Below, in pieces: positions 50,907-59,652 of a DNA stretch of 64,000 bases. The notes beneath the pieces are model-generated. The model was not told the origin of the DNA and ran no database searches. It saw only the letters and a list, made by a program, of their open reading frames with translations. The number at the start of each line of letters is the position of its first letter. Positions within the stretch are counted from its first letter, which is position 1. Both the position numbers and the translations under genes were made by a program. Source of the DNA: Clostridia bacterium (GTDB lineage Bacteria; Bacillota; Clostridia; TANB77; CAG-508); contig JAFXPH010000002.1 of the NCBI GenBank assembly GCA_017528085.1, forward strand, positions 531,898 to 595,897, in the 5' to 3' direction.

Positions 50907-51842
50907 TTATACTTTATTTTCTGATTTAGTTGTGTTAGTTGTTTTCTTACTTGTATTAGTTGTATTTGTTGTTTTCTTTGTTGTGTTTGATGTAGTAGTA
51001 TTAGTTGTCTTTTGCTTCTCTTTTTCTATTTCATTTTTAGCTTTGTTTTCTGCATCAATTTCTGCTTCTTTTTCTTTTATCTCTTTATTATCTTTAACTA
51101 AATTAGATAACTTTGTTCCAAATCTACATATATATAAATCTTCGTTTCCATCATCTGTATTAAATTTAATTACAGTATAGTTACCATATTGGTATAAAGC
51201 ATATTGATCATCTACAAATGTATATTTAGAAATTAATCCACCTTCAGCATCATTTTCAGCTTTATTTAGTATTTGTTCTGCTTTAATATCGCCATCATTT
51301 AATGCATTCTTTAGTGTTAATGTTCTAGCTAAAATTCTTACATTAATACTACAATTATATAAGTACACATCATAGTCATAATCTTCATTTTTCTTTGAAT
51401 CAACTATTTTAACAAGTCCATTTTTGTTGTTTCCTATGATTAATTCGTAATCAGTACCTTGTGTCTCTTTCACTTGTACTTCTGCTATTACGAATTGAGG
51501 ATAAACATCTAAAGAAACTGAAGCAATATTTCCTGATTTATCTGAATAAAGAACTAAATCACCAATTACTTCCTTTTCTGGTTTATCGTACTCTTCTTTC
51601 ATTAGACTATCTAATGTACTTTCATAATCTGGTTTTATAATATATTTATTTTCTTCTAATTCTACCTTTTCTTCTCCGCTGAAGTTAACTTTAAAAATAG
51701 CCCCAACAGCTTTTGTAAAATCTTCCTCACCGAATATTTCTACTAGTTGATTAGCAGGTTCTCTAAATGATAAATAAGTAACTCCTAAAATTACTGCTAA
51801 TACAAGAACTATTATTCCTATTACCTTCAAAAATTTTTTCAT
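50907..51842 (-). CDS. Membrane-anchored extracellular protein with Thr/Asn/Lys-rich tail, unknown
   Basis: 311 aa from the ATG at 51842 (MKKFLKVIGI), which has AAGGAG upstream; an earlier Met lacks one. A single N-terminal span (about 4-22) with no lipobox. The outside domain (about 30-250) is beta-rich with repeated Tyr/Asp/Asn. The C-terminus switches to a charged helix (EIKEKEAEIDAENKAKNEIE) and then a low-complexity (T-N-T-K) tail of about 40 residues typical of disordered cell-wall spacers. Function unknown. Confidence 0.68.
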   Translation of the reverse strand: MKKFLKVIGIIVLVLAVILGVTYLSFREPANQLVEIFGEEDFTKAVGAIFKVNFSGEEKVELEENKYIIKPDYESTLDSLMKEEYDKPEKEVIGDLVLYSDKSGNIASVSLDVYPQFVIAEVQVKETQGTDYELIIGNNKNGLVKIVDSKKNEDYDYDVYLYNCSINVRILARTLTLKNALNDGDIKAEQILNKAENDAEGGLISKYTFVDDQYALYQYGNYTVIKFNTDDGNEDLYICRFGTKLSNLVKDNKEIKEKEAEIDAENKAKNEIEKEKQKTTNTTTSNTTKKTTNTTNTSKKTTNTTKSENKV

Positions 51843-51911
51843 TAGAATCTCCTTCATGCAAAAATACTAAATGATTATACCACATTTTACCAAGATATCA
51901 ATCTTTTTTGC

Positions 51912-52256
51912 TTAAAAACTACCATTAAGCATAGTCATTTCTGAGCTTAATATTCCGTTTAAAAAGCTTTTGATTTCATATCCATAGAAAAATACATCTA
52001 CAAATAAAACTATTACACATATTACGATTGTTATATTTGCTACTTTTGGCTCAATACTTTGCTTATTAATAAGAACAATTATAAGAACAATTCCAGCTAA
52101 AAGGAAAATAAATGTAGGTGCAAGCTCTCCTGAACCAAACATCTCTCCTATCTTTGAAAGTGTTGCTTGTCCTCTATTTGTTGTTGCGGCAAAACATATT
52201 GAAAATGTGCTCAATAGTATCAAAAAAACAGTTAAACTAATTGCAATTTTTCTCAT
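51912..52256 (-). CDS. Small membrane protein with signal peptide, unknown
   Basis: 114 aa. The N-terminus MRKIAISLTVFLILLSTFSICFA looks like a cleavable signal (site after CFA), followed by a short outside segment and two membrane spans (about 49-64 and 72-92). It could be a pilin-like or holin-like small protein, but no family is recognised. Weak ribosome binding site (GAGGAG a little upstream of the ATG). Confidence 0.65.
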   Translation of the reverse strand: MRKIAISLTVFLILLSTFSICFAATTNRGQATLSKIGEMFGSGELAPTFIFLLAGIVLIIVLINKQSIEPKVANITIVICVIVLFVDVFFYGYEIKSFLNGILSSEMTMLNGSF

Positions 52257-52320
52257 AATTAACTCCTCAAAAATTTACTACTAATATTATATTCTAAACA
52301 AAAAATAAAATAAATATATT

Positions 52321-53166
52321 TTACTTTTTTAGTAAATTTTCTCTTCTTTCATCATAATCATCTAGAAAATTGTACTTCATATCCCCTTTTTCATATGAAA
52401 TAAGAGTACTTAAATTAACATTTTGTGCACTATTAAAAATATTGACATCAATATTATCATAGTTCTCTTTTAGTTTATAAATTAGTTCTTTTATTTCTTT
52501 TCTCTTTGAATCATTTTCATCTTTTATTTTTTCTTCTGTCATTCTACATGCACATTGTAAGAAAACTAAACCATGTTTATCTCTCCATTTAATAATGTCT
52601 TTTTCTCTTATTAAATACATTGGTCTAATTAGTTCCATTCCAGGATGAGAAGTACTATTAACTTTTGGCATCATTGTTTGGAATTGAGCACCATATAGAA
52701 TACCCATTAGAATTGTCTCTATTACATCATTAAAGTGATGACCTAAGGCAATTTTATTACATCCAAGTTCCTTTGCTTTTTCATAAAGATATCCTCTTCT
52801 CATTCTTGCACATAAATAACAAGGATTGTCTTTAATGTTTTCTACTGATTTAAAAATAGTAGTTTCAAACATTTCTATGTCAATATTAAGAAGTTTTGCA
52901 TTTTCAATTATCTGCTGTCTGTTTTTCTCACTATATCCTGGATCCATTGAAATAAACGTAAGTTCAAAATCTTTTTTATTGTGTTTCTTAAGCTCTTGGA
53001 AACATTTAGCCATTAAGAATGAGTCTTTGCCACCTGACATACATACAGCAATTTTATCGCCATCTTTAATCATATCATAGTCACATATTGCCTTAACAAA
53101 CTTACTCCATATATCTTTCCTATATAGTTTAATTATATCTTTTTCGATTTCTTCTAGTTTTTCCAT
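52321..53166 (-). CDS. TtcA/TtuA-family tRNA thiolation enzyme
   Basis: 281 aa PP-loop ATPase. The motif is CMSGGKDSFLMA (about 38-49), followed by the CxxC pair CYLCARMRRG (about 117-126) and LGHHFNDVIET. CACRM near residue 198 supplies the third Cys. Together these three Cys match the [4Fe-4S]-dependent TtcA-like group that thiolates cytosine 32 or uridine 54 in tRNA. Exact target unclear. Fe-S and sulfur would come from the Suf operon nearby. Monocistronic. Confidence 0.88.
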   Translation of the reverse strand: MEKLEEIEKDIIKLYRKDIWSKFVKAICDYDMIKDGDKIAVCMSGGKDSFLMAKCFQELKKHNKKDFELTFISMDPGYSEKNRQQIIENAKLLNIDIEMFETTIFKSVENIKDNPCYLCARMRRGYLYEKAKELGCNKIALGHHFNDVIETILMGILYGAQFQTMMPKVNSTSHPGMELIRPMYLIREKDIIKWRDKHGLVFLQCACRMTEEKIKDENDSKRKEIKELIYKLKENYDNIDVNIFNSAQNVNLSTLISYEKGDMKYNFLDDYDERRENLLKK

Positions 53167-53236
53167 AAACTAATTCCTTTATTTAAAAATAATGCATATA
53201 TATTTTACTACTTTTCAGCTAAAAAAGCCACAAAAA

Positions 53237-53258
53237 GCGCCCTAATTCTTTAGGGCGC
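53237..53258 (-). terminator. veg terminator
   Basis: Stem GCGCCCTAA / TTAGGGCGC with a 4-nt loop, then TTTTTGTGGC on the minus strand. Confidence 0.82.
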
Positions 53259-53277
53259 CTTAAATTAATCTATTTAA

Positions 53278-53637
53278 TTAGTTTTCTTCTAGCATAGGCT
53301 CTTCATCTTGTGATTGAGCAACAGCTTGAGGTTTAATCAAATCTCTTCTAGTTTTCTTAATATCCATTTGAGGTGGTAATATTGGTTCAAAACTCTCACC
53401 GTTATACATACTTACCTCAACAGTTCTTGTAAATAAATCTGTATAATTATAAGAACCAACTCTATTAGCATCATCAAATTTAACTCTAAAATAGCTATTA
53501 TAAGTATTCTCTATTGTAGCTACTTTTTCTTGAGGTTTACTTCTCTTACCTGGTGATTCTTTAATTATAATTTTTTGTCCTATGTTATCTCCAATATTTT
53601 TTCTTAAATCTGCAATTTCAGATCTGTATATTCCCAT
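53278..53637 (-). CDS. veg: Veg family protein (DUF1021)
   Basis: 119 aa. The core (IGDNIGQKIIIKESPGKRSKPQEKVATIENTYNSYFRVKFDD, here split at KRSKPQ / EKVATIEN, then VGSYNYTDLFTRTVEV) matches the small Veg domain, which in B. subtilis promotes biofilm matrix gene expression and spore outgrowth. The C-terminal 35 residues are a species-specific tail ending in acidic residues. It has a strong promoter (53677-53705), as in B. subtilis, where veg is one of the strongest vegetative promoters. Confidence 0.85.
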   Translation of the reverse strand: MGIYRSEIADLRKNIGDNIGQKIIIKESPGKRSKPQEKVATIENTYNSYFRVKFDDANRVGSYNYTDLFTRTVEVSMYNGESFEPILPPQMDIKKTRRDLIKPQAVAQSQDEEPMLEEN

Positions 53638-53676
53638 TTACATCACCTACTTATTAATATTTATTCAACTGAAATC

Positions 53677-53705
53677 TTTATATCACGGATATGCCAATAT
53701 GTCAA
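53677..53705 (-). promoter_or_regulatory. veg promoter
   Basis: Minus strand: TTGACA (53700-53705), 17 bp, TATAAA (53677-53682). Confidence 0.85.
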
Positions 53706-53781
53706 AAAATTTTAGGTGTTCAAAAATCCGTCAAGTTGTTGGTATTACTATTATGCGTGGTTTTGTGGTGGTTGTTTATCT

Positions 53782-53814
53782 TTTGTGTTACATTAATATT
53801 TCATTTGTGTTACA
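53782..53814. repeat. Two direct repeats 22 bp apart upstream of veg
   Basis: TTTGTGTTACA occurs exactly at 53782-53792 and 53804-53814, a 22-bp period (two helical turns), in a gap with no gene. It may be a binding site for a regulator of veg. Confidence 0.5.
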
Positions 53815-53815
53815 A

Positions 53816-53852
53816 GATAAAAATAACCCTTATTAAACGGCATTAATAAGGG
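53816..53852 (-). terminator. Terminator of the suf-luxS-mnmA operon
   Basis: Ten-pair stem CCCTTATTAA / TTAATAAGGG (53827-53852) with a 6-nt loop, then TTATTTTTATC on the minus strand. Confidence 0.85.
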
Positions 53853-53858
53853 CTTTTT

Positions 53859-54911
53859 CTATATTAATTTTCCTCCACCAAGTACAATATCTCCTAAATA
53901 AAATACTGCTGATTGACCAGGTGTAACTGCTCTTTGTGGTTCATCAAATACTATTTTTATTTTATCATCATCTTCTTTAGAAATTGTAGCTGGAGCTTCT
54001 GTAGATGAATATCTTGTTTTAACATTTACTTTTAATGGTTCATTTAACTCATCGATTAAAAGAAGATTTATGTCATTGACATATGCTTCTTTTGTAAATA
54101 ATTCATCTTTTTCTCCAACAATTACTTCATTTTTAAGAGTATTAAAACCAATTACAAATAATGGTACTGGATTTGCAATACCAAGACCTCTTCTTTGACC
54201 TATTGTATAATTGTAAAGGCCTGTGTGTTTTCCAACAACATCTCCATTGCTTCTTACAATATTGCCAGGTTTTGGTTTTAGTGAAGAATTATTCTCTAAA
54301 AACTTCTTATAATTACCATCTGGTATAAAACAAATATCTTCACTATCTGGTTTGTTTGCAACCTTTAGGTTGTTATCACTTGCAATCTTTCTTATTTCAT
54401 CTTTTGATTCAAAGTCAAATAGTGGGAATATAATGTGTTCTAACATTTCCTTTTTTATATTCCATAGAACATAGCTTTGATCTTTCTTCCCTGCTTTAGA
54501 TTTTTTTAAAACATATCTATTATATTCATCACTATATTCAACTTTAGCATAATGACCTGTTGCTATATAGTCGCATCCTAATTCTTTTGCCTTGTCAAAC
54601 ATAAGTCCAAATTTTAAATATCTATTACATTCGATGCAAGGATTAGGAGTTTTGCAGTTTGAGTAGCACTCAATGAAATCATCAATTACATACTTTTTAA
54701 ATTCTTCTTTATAGTTATAAGTGAAATGTGGTATTCCGATTTGTTTGCAAACATTTTTTGCATCAATATATGTTTCTATATTGCAGCAACTGCTTCCAGG
54801 AAATAGTTCCATAGTAGATCCTATTACTTCATACCCTTGATTTTTTAATAAAAGAGCTGAAACAGAACTATCTACTCCTCCACTCATTCCTAATAATACT
54901 TTTTTATTCAT
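53859..54911 (-). CDS. mnmA: tRNA-specific 2-thiouridylase MnmA
   Basis: 350 aa. It thiolates uridine 34 of tRNA-Lys, Glu and Gln, using sulfur passed from cysteine desulfurase. PP-loop GMSGGVDSSVSALL (about 8-21), catalytic Cys pair in CNRYLKFG (about 97) and SEDICFIPDGNY (about 195), and YTIGQRRGLG. It follows sufU by one base at the end of the suf operon, so the tRNA thiolation enzyme is made together with its sulfur donor SufS. Confidence 0.96.
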   Translation of the reverse strand: MNKKVLLGMSGGVDSSVSALLLKNQGYEVIGSTMELFPGSSCCNIETYIDAKNVCKQIGIPHFTYNYKEEFKKYVIDDFIECYSNCKTPNPCIECNRYLKFGLMFDKAKELGCDYIATGHYAKVEYSDEYNRYVLKKSKAGKKDQSYVLWNIKKEMLEHIIFPLFDFESKDEIRKIASDNNLKVANKPDSEDICFIPDGNYKKFLENNSSLKPKPGNIVRSNGDVVGKHTGLYNYTIGQRRGLGIANPVPLFVIGFNTLKNEVIVGEKDELFTKEAYVNDINLLLIDELNEPLKVNVKTRYSSTEAPATISKEDDDKIKIVFDEPQRAVTPGQSAVFYLGDIVLGGGKLI

Positions 54912-54912
54912 A

Positions 54913-55422
54913 TTACTCCTTTTTTGTTCTTAAATCACAATGACCTAAGTTTTCAACATTATAAGAAAGTTCTTTTTTACCTTCATTACCAATATTCTTT
55001 TCTAATATATCCTCTAAAGTGTGCCATGCAAGAAGTGCACATTTAACTCTAGCTGGCATATTAGATATGTTCTTAAATGCAAATGCATCTTCTAGTAGTT
55101 TTTTTTCTTCTTCTGATATTTCTTCTCTTTGAATTAATCTAATAAATATATTAATAATCTTTTTAGCTTCTTCTATAGTCTTTCCTCTTAAAGTATCTAT
55201 CATTATAGAAGTAGATGCTTGACTTATTGCGCATCCATGACCATTAAATGCCATATCTTCTAGTATGTTTCCATCAAGTTTAACTTCAATAGTAATTTCA
55301 TCTCCACAGCTTGGATTATGTCCAAGTTCACAGAAATCTACTTTATCAAGTTTTCTTTTATTTTCTGAATTCATACTATGTTCCATTATTAATTCATTAT
55401 ATACTTGTTCTAATTCGTCCAT
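54913..55422 (-). CDS. sufU: Fe-S assembly protein SufU
   Basis: 169 aa. Zinc-containing sulfurtransferase of the Gram-positive SUF system that accepts sulfur from SufS. Ligands Cys39 (HNPSCGDEI) with Asp41, Cys64 (NGHGCAISQAS) and Cys128 (RVKCALLAW) are present. The C-terminus is about 25 residues longer than in B. subtilis SufU. It is between luxS and mnmA, with AGGGAG before the ATG. Confidence 0.94.
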   Translation of the reverse strand: MDELEQVYNELIMEHSMNSENKRKLDKVDFCELGHNPSCGDEITIEVKLDGNILEDMAFNGHGCAISQASTSIMIDTLRGKTIEEAKKIINIFIRLIQREEISEEEKKLLEDAFAFKNISNMPARVKCALLAWHTLEDILEKNIGNEGKKELSYNVENLGHCDLRTKKE

Positions 55423-55443
55423 TAATTATTCATTCTCCCTTAT

Positions 55444-55932
55444 TTAATTTGGGTACACTAAATTTTCTTCTTTCAAATTATATAATACTTCTTCTAAATA
55501 TTTTTTTGATTCATATCTAGCATTTAGTAAGTTTTGATCCAAATAATTACCACAAGAATATGGATCAGCCCCTGGAATGTCTCCCTCGAATGTTGACATG
55601 AACTCAAACATTTCAGTAATTATATCCTTCACATCTTCTGATTTTAAATCTCCCTTGAAGATTACGTAGAACCCTGTTCTACATCCCATAGGTCCAAAAT
55701 ATATAGTTTCATTTTTATATTTTTCATGATTTCTTAAAAAAGTAGCACCTAGATGTTCAATTGTGTGAAGCTCTGCTATATTAATAACTGGTTCACGATT
55801 TGGTTCTTTCATTCTAATGTCAAATGTTGTAGCAATTACTTTTCCAGTCTCATTATCATAATCTTTTCTAGATACATATATTCCTCTTTTTAATAATACA
55901 TGATTAACTTTAAAACTCTCAATTTTTTCCAT
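55444..55932 (-). CDS. luxS: S-ribosylhomocysteine lyase LuxS
   Basis: 162 aa. It cleaves S-ribosylhomocysteine to homocysteine and DPD, the precursor of autoinducer-2. The metal site HTIEHLGAT has His56 and His60, with Cys127 (YSCGNY); Cys84 in GPMGCRTGFY and Glu59 are the catalytic pair. The gene sits between sufS (10 bp) and sufU (21 bp) inside the suf operon, an unusual place that ties homocysteine recycling to cysteine-derived sulfur. AGGGAG precedes the ATG. Confidence 0.96.
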   Translation of the reverse strand: MEKIESFKVNHVLLKRGIYVSRKDYDNETGKVIATTFDIRMKEPNREPVINIAELHTIEHLGATFLRNHEKYKNETIYFGPMGCRTGFYVIFKGDLKSEDVKDIITEMFEFMSTFEGDIPGADPYSCGNYLDQNLLNARYESKKYLEEVLYNLKEENLVYPN

Positions 55933-55942
55933 AATAATCTCC

Positions 55943-57166
55943 CTAGGTTTTTATATATTCCTTAAACATATTATAAGCTTTATTTAATCCATTTACTAGC
56001 TTATCAACATCTTCTTTTGTATTATACATATAAAATGATGCTCTACATGTTGAGTCCACTCCAATAGATCTTAAAAGTGGTTGTGCACAATGATTTCCTG
56101 AACGTACACAAACATTTTCTGTATCTAATATACTTGCTACATCATGTGGATGAACACCTTTTATATTAAATGAAATTACTCCATTATGGTTTTCAACATT
56201 TGGAGTCATATATAGTGTTAAATAATCTAATTTTGAAAGTTCTTCTCTTGCATATGAAACTACTTCATCTTCAATTTTAGCGATATTATCATATCCGATT
56301 TTTTCTATATATTCTATAGCTGCTGCTAAGCCTACTACTCCACCTGCATTTTGAGTTCCTGCTTCAAATTTATTTGGAAGTGGCGCATAAGTTGTGTCTT
56401 GTTCATAAACATATTCAATCATATCTCCACCCATTAAAAATGGTGTCATTTGATTTAATATTTCTTTTTTACCATATAGTACACCTATTCCTAAAGGTGA
56501 TAATAATTTATGTCCTGAAAACACTAGAAAATCACAGTCTAAATCTTGAACATCTATTCTCATATGTGGGATACTTTGAGAAGCATCCACAAGTACTAAT
56601 GCTCCTTTTTTATGTGCATAACTTATAATTTTCTTAATATTATTTACAGTTCCTAGTACATTAGAAACATGTGTAACACCTACTATTTTAGTCTTATCTG
56701 TTATTTTAGATTCAATCTCTTCATCTGTTAATTCGTAGTTCTCATTAATGTACATATATTTTAGAGTAGCCTTTTTATCTTTAACTACTTTTTGCCATGG
56801 AACCAAATTTGAATGATGTTCCATGATTGAAAGAACTACTTCGTCTCCTTCATTAACATTTGAAAGACCATATGAATAAGCAACAAGATTCAAACTTTCT
56901 GTTGCATTTTTAGAGAAGATTATCTCTTCACGAGATCTTGCATTTACAAACTTTTGGATAACATCTCTTCCCTTTTCATATTCTTCTGTAGCTTTCATAC
57001 CTAATGTATAAGCTCCTCTATGAGGGTTAGCATTGTTTTCTTTATAAAACTCATTTACCTTGTCTAAAACATAATTTGGCTTTTGAGTTGTTGCTCCACT
57101 ATCTAAATATGAAATATTTTTATTCATAAGAAGTGGAAAATCTTTTTTAATTTCTAATGCATCCAT
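55943..57166 (-). CDS. sufS: Cysteine desulfurase SufS
   Basis: 407 aa PLP enzyme that takes sulfur from cysteine for Fe-S clusters and tRNA thiolation. LDSGATTQKP opening, EHHSNLVPW, PLP Lys in FSGHKLLSPLGIGVLYG (about 228) and catalytic Cys in VRSGNHCAQPLL (about 363), a group II pattern. It begins two bases after sufD. Confidence 0.96.
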   Translation of the reverse strand: MDALEIKKDFPLLMNKNISYLDSGATTQKPNYVLDKVNEFYKENNANPHRGAYTLGMKATEEYEKGRDVIQKFVNARSREEIIFSKNATESLNLVAYSYGLSNVNEGDEVVLSIMEHHSNLVPWQKVVKDKKATLKYMYINENYELTDEEIESKITDKTKIVGVTHVSNVLGTVNNIKKIISYAHKKGALVLVDASQSIPHMRIDVQDLDCDFLVFSGHKLLSPLGIGVLYGKKEILNQMTPFLMGGDMIEYVYEQDTTYAPLPNKFEAGTQNAGGVVGLAAAIEYIEKIGYDNIAKIEDEVVSYAREELSKLDYLTLYMTPNVENHNGVISFNIKGVHPHDVASILDTENVCVRSGNHCAQPLLRSIGVDSTCRASFYMYNTKEDVDKLVNGLNKAYNMFKEYIKT

Positions 57167-57168
57167 AA

Positions 57169-58233
57169 TTATTCTCCTAATCTTTCATCTATTAAAGAAT
57201 TTATCTTACACGTATATTCATCATCATGAATCTTTTCTAATATCTTGTTAAATTTTGCCTTTACTAATAATCTCATTGCTTCTTTCTTAGTAAGACCTCT
57301 AGACATTATATAGAAAAGTTCTTTCTCTCCTACTTTTCCAGCTGAGTTACCATGGCTTCCTTCAACATCTTCTTCACTGCAAAGTAAAACTGGCATAGCA
57401 ATACTTTTTGATTTATCTGAAAGAAGTGTACAAGATTCTTGCTCATTTCCTTTTGCTTTTTTACAACCTTTTTTGAAATCTATTATACCTTTAAAATGAT
57501 TCTTTGAAGTATCAGATAATGCTCCTTCAATGATCATATTAGTTTCTGATTTAACTCCTCTTAAATCAGTTAGGTAGTTTGCATCAAAAAGTTGATTTTC
57601 TTTTCCTAGAAATACTGTGTCAATATTGCTTATTGCTTCTTTTCCTATTACATTTGAATAGTAATTTGTTATACTATTTCTTCCACCAAACTCTACATAT
57701 GTATAACTTACTTTAGCAAAATCACATAGAGTATTTTCAATAGAAATAAAATTTAATGAATTAATATTAATTAAGCTAATTATATTTACTTTTATATCAG
57801 TATTTTCTTTAGCATTTACTCTAATTATTCCATTGTGGTAATATTCTCTATTACCTTCTGATTCTAAAACAATATTAATAGTTTCCCTGCATCCTTCTTC
57901 AGATTCAATATCAATATTATCTACCAATGTTTGATTGTTTTCATCAAACTTGTATCTAATATAAATATTTTTATTTGTTTTAGAATTAACATTTATTTTT
58001 AATTTATGATTTGCGTTTTCAAGTACTTCGTTTGTAAAAGCTTCATCAATTCCATATGTTAGTTTATCTTTTGAAACATCTTCTGAAATAACATCTTTAC
58101 CTGATTCTGAAATTACTTTAATATTCTTAAATTCTTTTATTTTTGGAATCTTTATATCAGATAATTTAATATTATTAATTAGATAGTTTCTAGCTGTTCT
58201 TGTACTTGATTCGTTAATTACTAAATCTTTCAT
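57169..58233 (-). CDS. sufD: Fe-S assembly scaffold subunit SufD
   Basis: 354 aa, member of the SufBD beta-helix family and shorter than E. coli SufD (about 420). The C-terminal motif GSHGNSAGKVGEKELFYIMSRGLTKKEAMRLL is diagnostic (split here at AGKVGEK / ELFYIMSRG). It would pair with SufB in the SufBC2D scaffold. Position between sufB and sufS fits. Confidence 0.93.
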   Translation of the reverse strand: MKDLVINESSTRTARNYLINNIKLSDIKIPKIKEFKNIKVISESGKDVISEDVSKDKLTYGIDEAFTNEVLENANHKLKINVNSKTNKNIYIRYKFDENNQTLVDNIDIESEEGCRETINIVLESEGNREYYHNGIIRVNAKENTDIKVNIISLININSLNFISIENTLCDFAKVSYTYVEFGGRNSITNYYSNVIGKEAISNIDTVFLGKENQLFDANYLTDLRGVKSETNMIIEGALSDTSKNHFKGIIDFKKGCKKAKGNEQESCTLLSDKSKSIAMPVLLCSEEDVEGSHGNSAGKVGEKELFYIMSRGLTKKEAMRLLVKAKFNKILEKIHDDEYTCKINSLIDERLGE

Positions 58234-58247
58234 TAATACTATCCTTT

Positions 58248-59651
58248 CTACCCTATTGCTCCTTTAAGTTCTAAATTAATTAAGTTATTCATTTCAACTG
58301 CATATTCTATTGGTAATTCTTTAGAAATAGGATATGCAAATCCTCTTACTATCATAGCTTTGGCATCCTCTTCAGTAAGGCCTCTACTCATCAAATAGAA
58401 TATTGCTTTATCACTTAGCTTTCCTATTGTAGCTTCGTGTGAAAATTCAACATCATCTGTTCTAATATCATTTACTGGAATTGTATCTGATACTGATATA
58501 TCATCTAACATTAAAGATTCACATGATACTGTTGATTTTGAGTTCTTTGCATTTTCTGCTATTCTAACTAGTGATCTATAAGTACACTTTCCACCATTTT
58601 TAGAAATTGATTTTGAATTTATAACACTTGATGTGTTTGGTGCATTGTGTATTACTTTAAATCCTGTGTCTAGGTTTTGTCCGCCACCAGCAAATGATAT
58701 ACCAGTATATTCTGTTTTTGCATTTTCACCATTTAATATACTCATTGGATATAACATTGATATCTTAGAGCCAAATGATCCAGATACCCAATCTACTTGT
58801 GCGTTCTTTCCTATTATTGCCTTCTTTGTATTTAAGTTAAGCATATTTTTAGACCAGTTTTCTATTGTTGAATATCTTAAATATGCATTATCTTTTACAT
58901 ATAATTCTACACAACCTGCATGTAGATTTACTTTATTATATTTAGGAGCACTACATCCTTCAATAAAGTGAAGTGATGCTCCCTCTTCAACTATAATTAG
59001 TGTATGTTCAAATTGACCAGATTCTGGTGAATTTAGTCTAAAGTATGATTGAAGTGGGAAATCTAATTTTACTCCCTTTGGAACATATACAAATGATCCA
59101 CCTGACCAAACTGCTGCGTGAAGTGCAACAAACTTATGATCATTTACTGGAACACATTTCATAAAATGTTCTTTAACAATATCAGGGTATTCTCTTACTG
59201 CTGTTTCCATGTCTGTATATATAACACCTTGTTTTATCAAGTCTTCCTTCATACTGTGATAAACTACTTCTGAATCATATTGAGCTCCAACACCAGCTAG
59301 AGATTTTTTCTCTGCTTCTGGAATTCCAAGTTTCTCAAAAGTATCTTTAATATCTTCTGGTACATCTTCCCATGAAGAATTTAATTTTGATTTTGGTCTA
59401 ACATAAGTTGCAATCTCATCCATATCTAAAACTGAAAGATCTGGACCCCATGTAGGAAGTTCAAGAGAATTATATATGTCTAGTGCTTTAAGTCTTATTT
59501 CTCTCATCCAGTCAGGATCATTCTTTTGTCTAGATATTTCCTCAACTATCTCTTTAGTTAGTCCCTTTTTTATTTTATAGTCATAATCATCTTTATTTTT
59601 AAAGTCATAGATATTTCTATCTACTTCTTCTAAATATGTCTTTTCTTCCAT
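58248..59651 (-). CDS. sufB: Fe-S assembly scaffold subunit SufB
   Basis: 467 aa from the ATG at 59651 (MEEKTYLEE), chosen because CAGGAG lies upstream and the start falls right after the sufC stop; an ATG at 59693 would overlap sufC by 41 bp. Family length and motifs (HAAVWSGGSFVYVPKGVKLDFPLQ, VNLHAGCVELYV, FSHEATIGKLSDKAIFYLMSRGL; the first listed here in part) are canonical. It assembles clusters in the SufBC2D complex. Confidence 0.96.
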   Translation of the reverse strand: MEEKTYLEEVDRNIYDFKNKDDYDYKIKKGLTKEIVEEISRQKNDPDWMREIRLKALDIYNSLELPTWGPDLSVLDMDEIATYVRPKSKLNSSWEDVPEDIKDTFEKLGIPEAEKKSLAGVGAQYDSEVVYHSMKEDLIKQGVIYTDMETAVREYPDIVKEHFMKCVPVNDHKFVALHAAVWSGGSFVYVPKGVKLDFPLQSYFRLNSPESGQFEHTLIIVEEGASLHFIEGCSAPKYNKVNLHAGCVELYVKDNAYLRYSTIENWSKNMLNLNTKKAIIGKNAQVDWVSGSFGSKISMLYPMSILNGENAKTEYTGISFAGGGQNLDTGFKVIHNAPNTSSVINSKSISKNGGKCTYRSLVRIAENAKNSKSTVSCESLMLDDISVSDTIPVNDIRTDDVEFSHEATIGKLSDKAIFYLMSRGLTEEDAKAMIVRGFAYPISKELPIEYAVEMNNLINLELKGAIG

Positions 59652-59652
59652 C

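Noticed and set aside
53740-53830. A small gene on the plus strand upstream of veg
   Set aside because: The frame covers promoter and repeat elements, with no ribosome binding site and no credible product.
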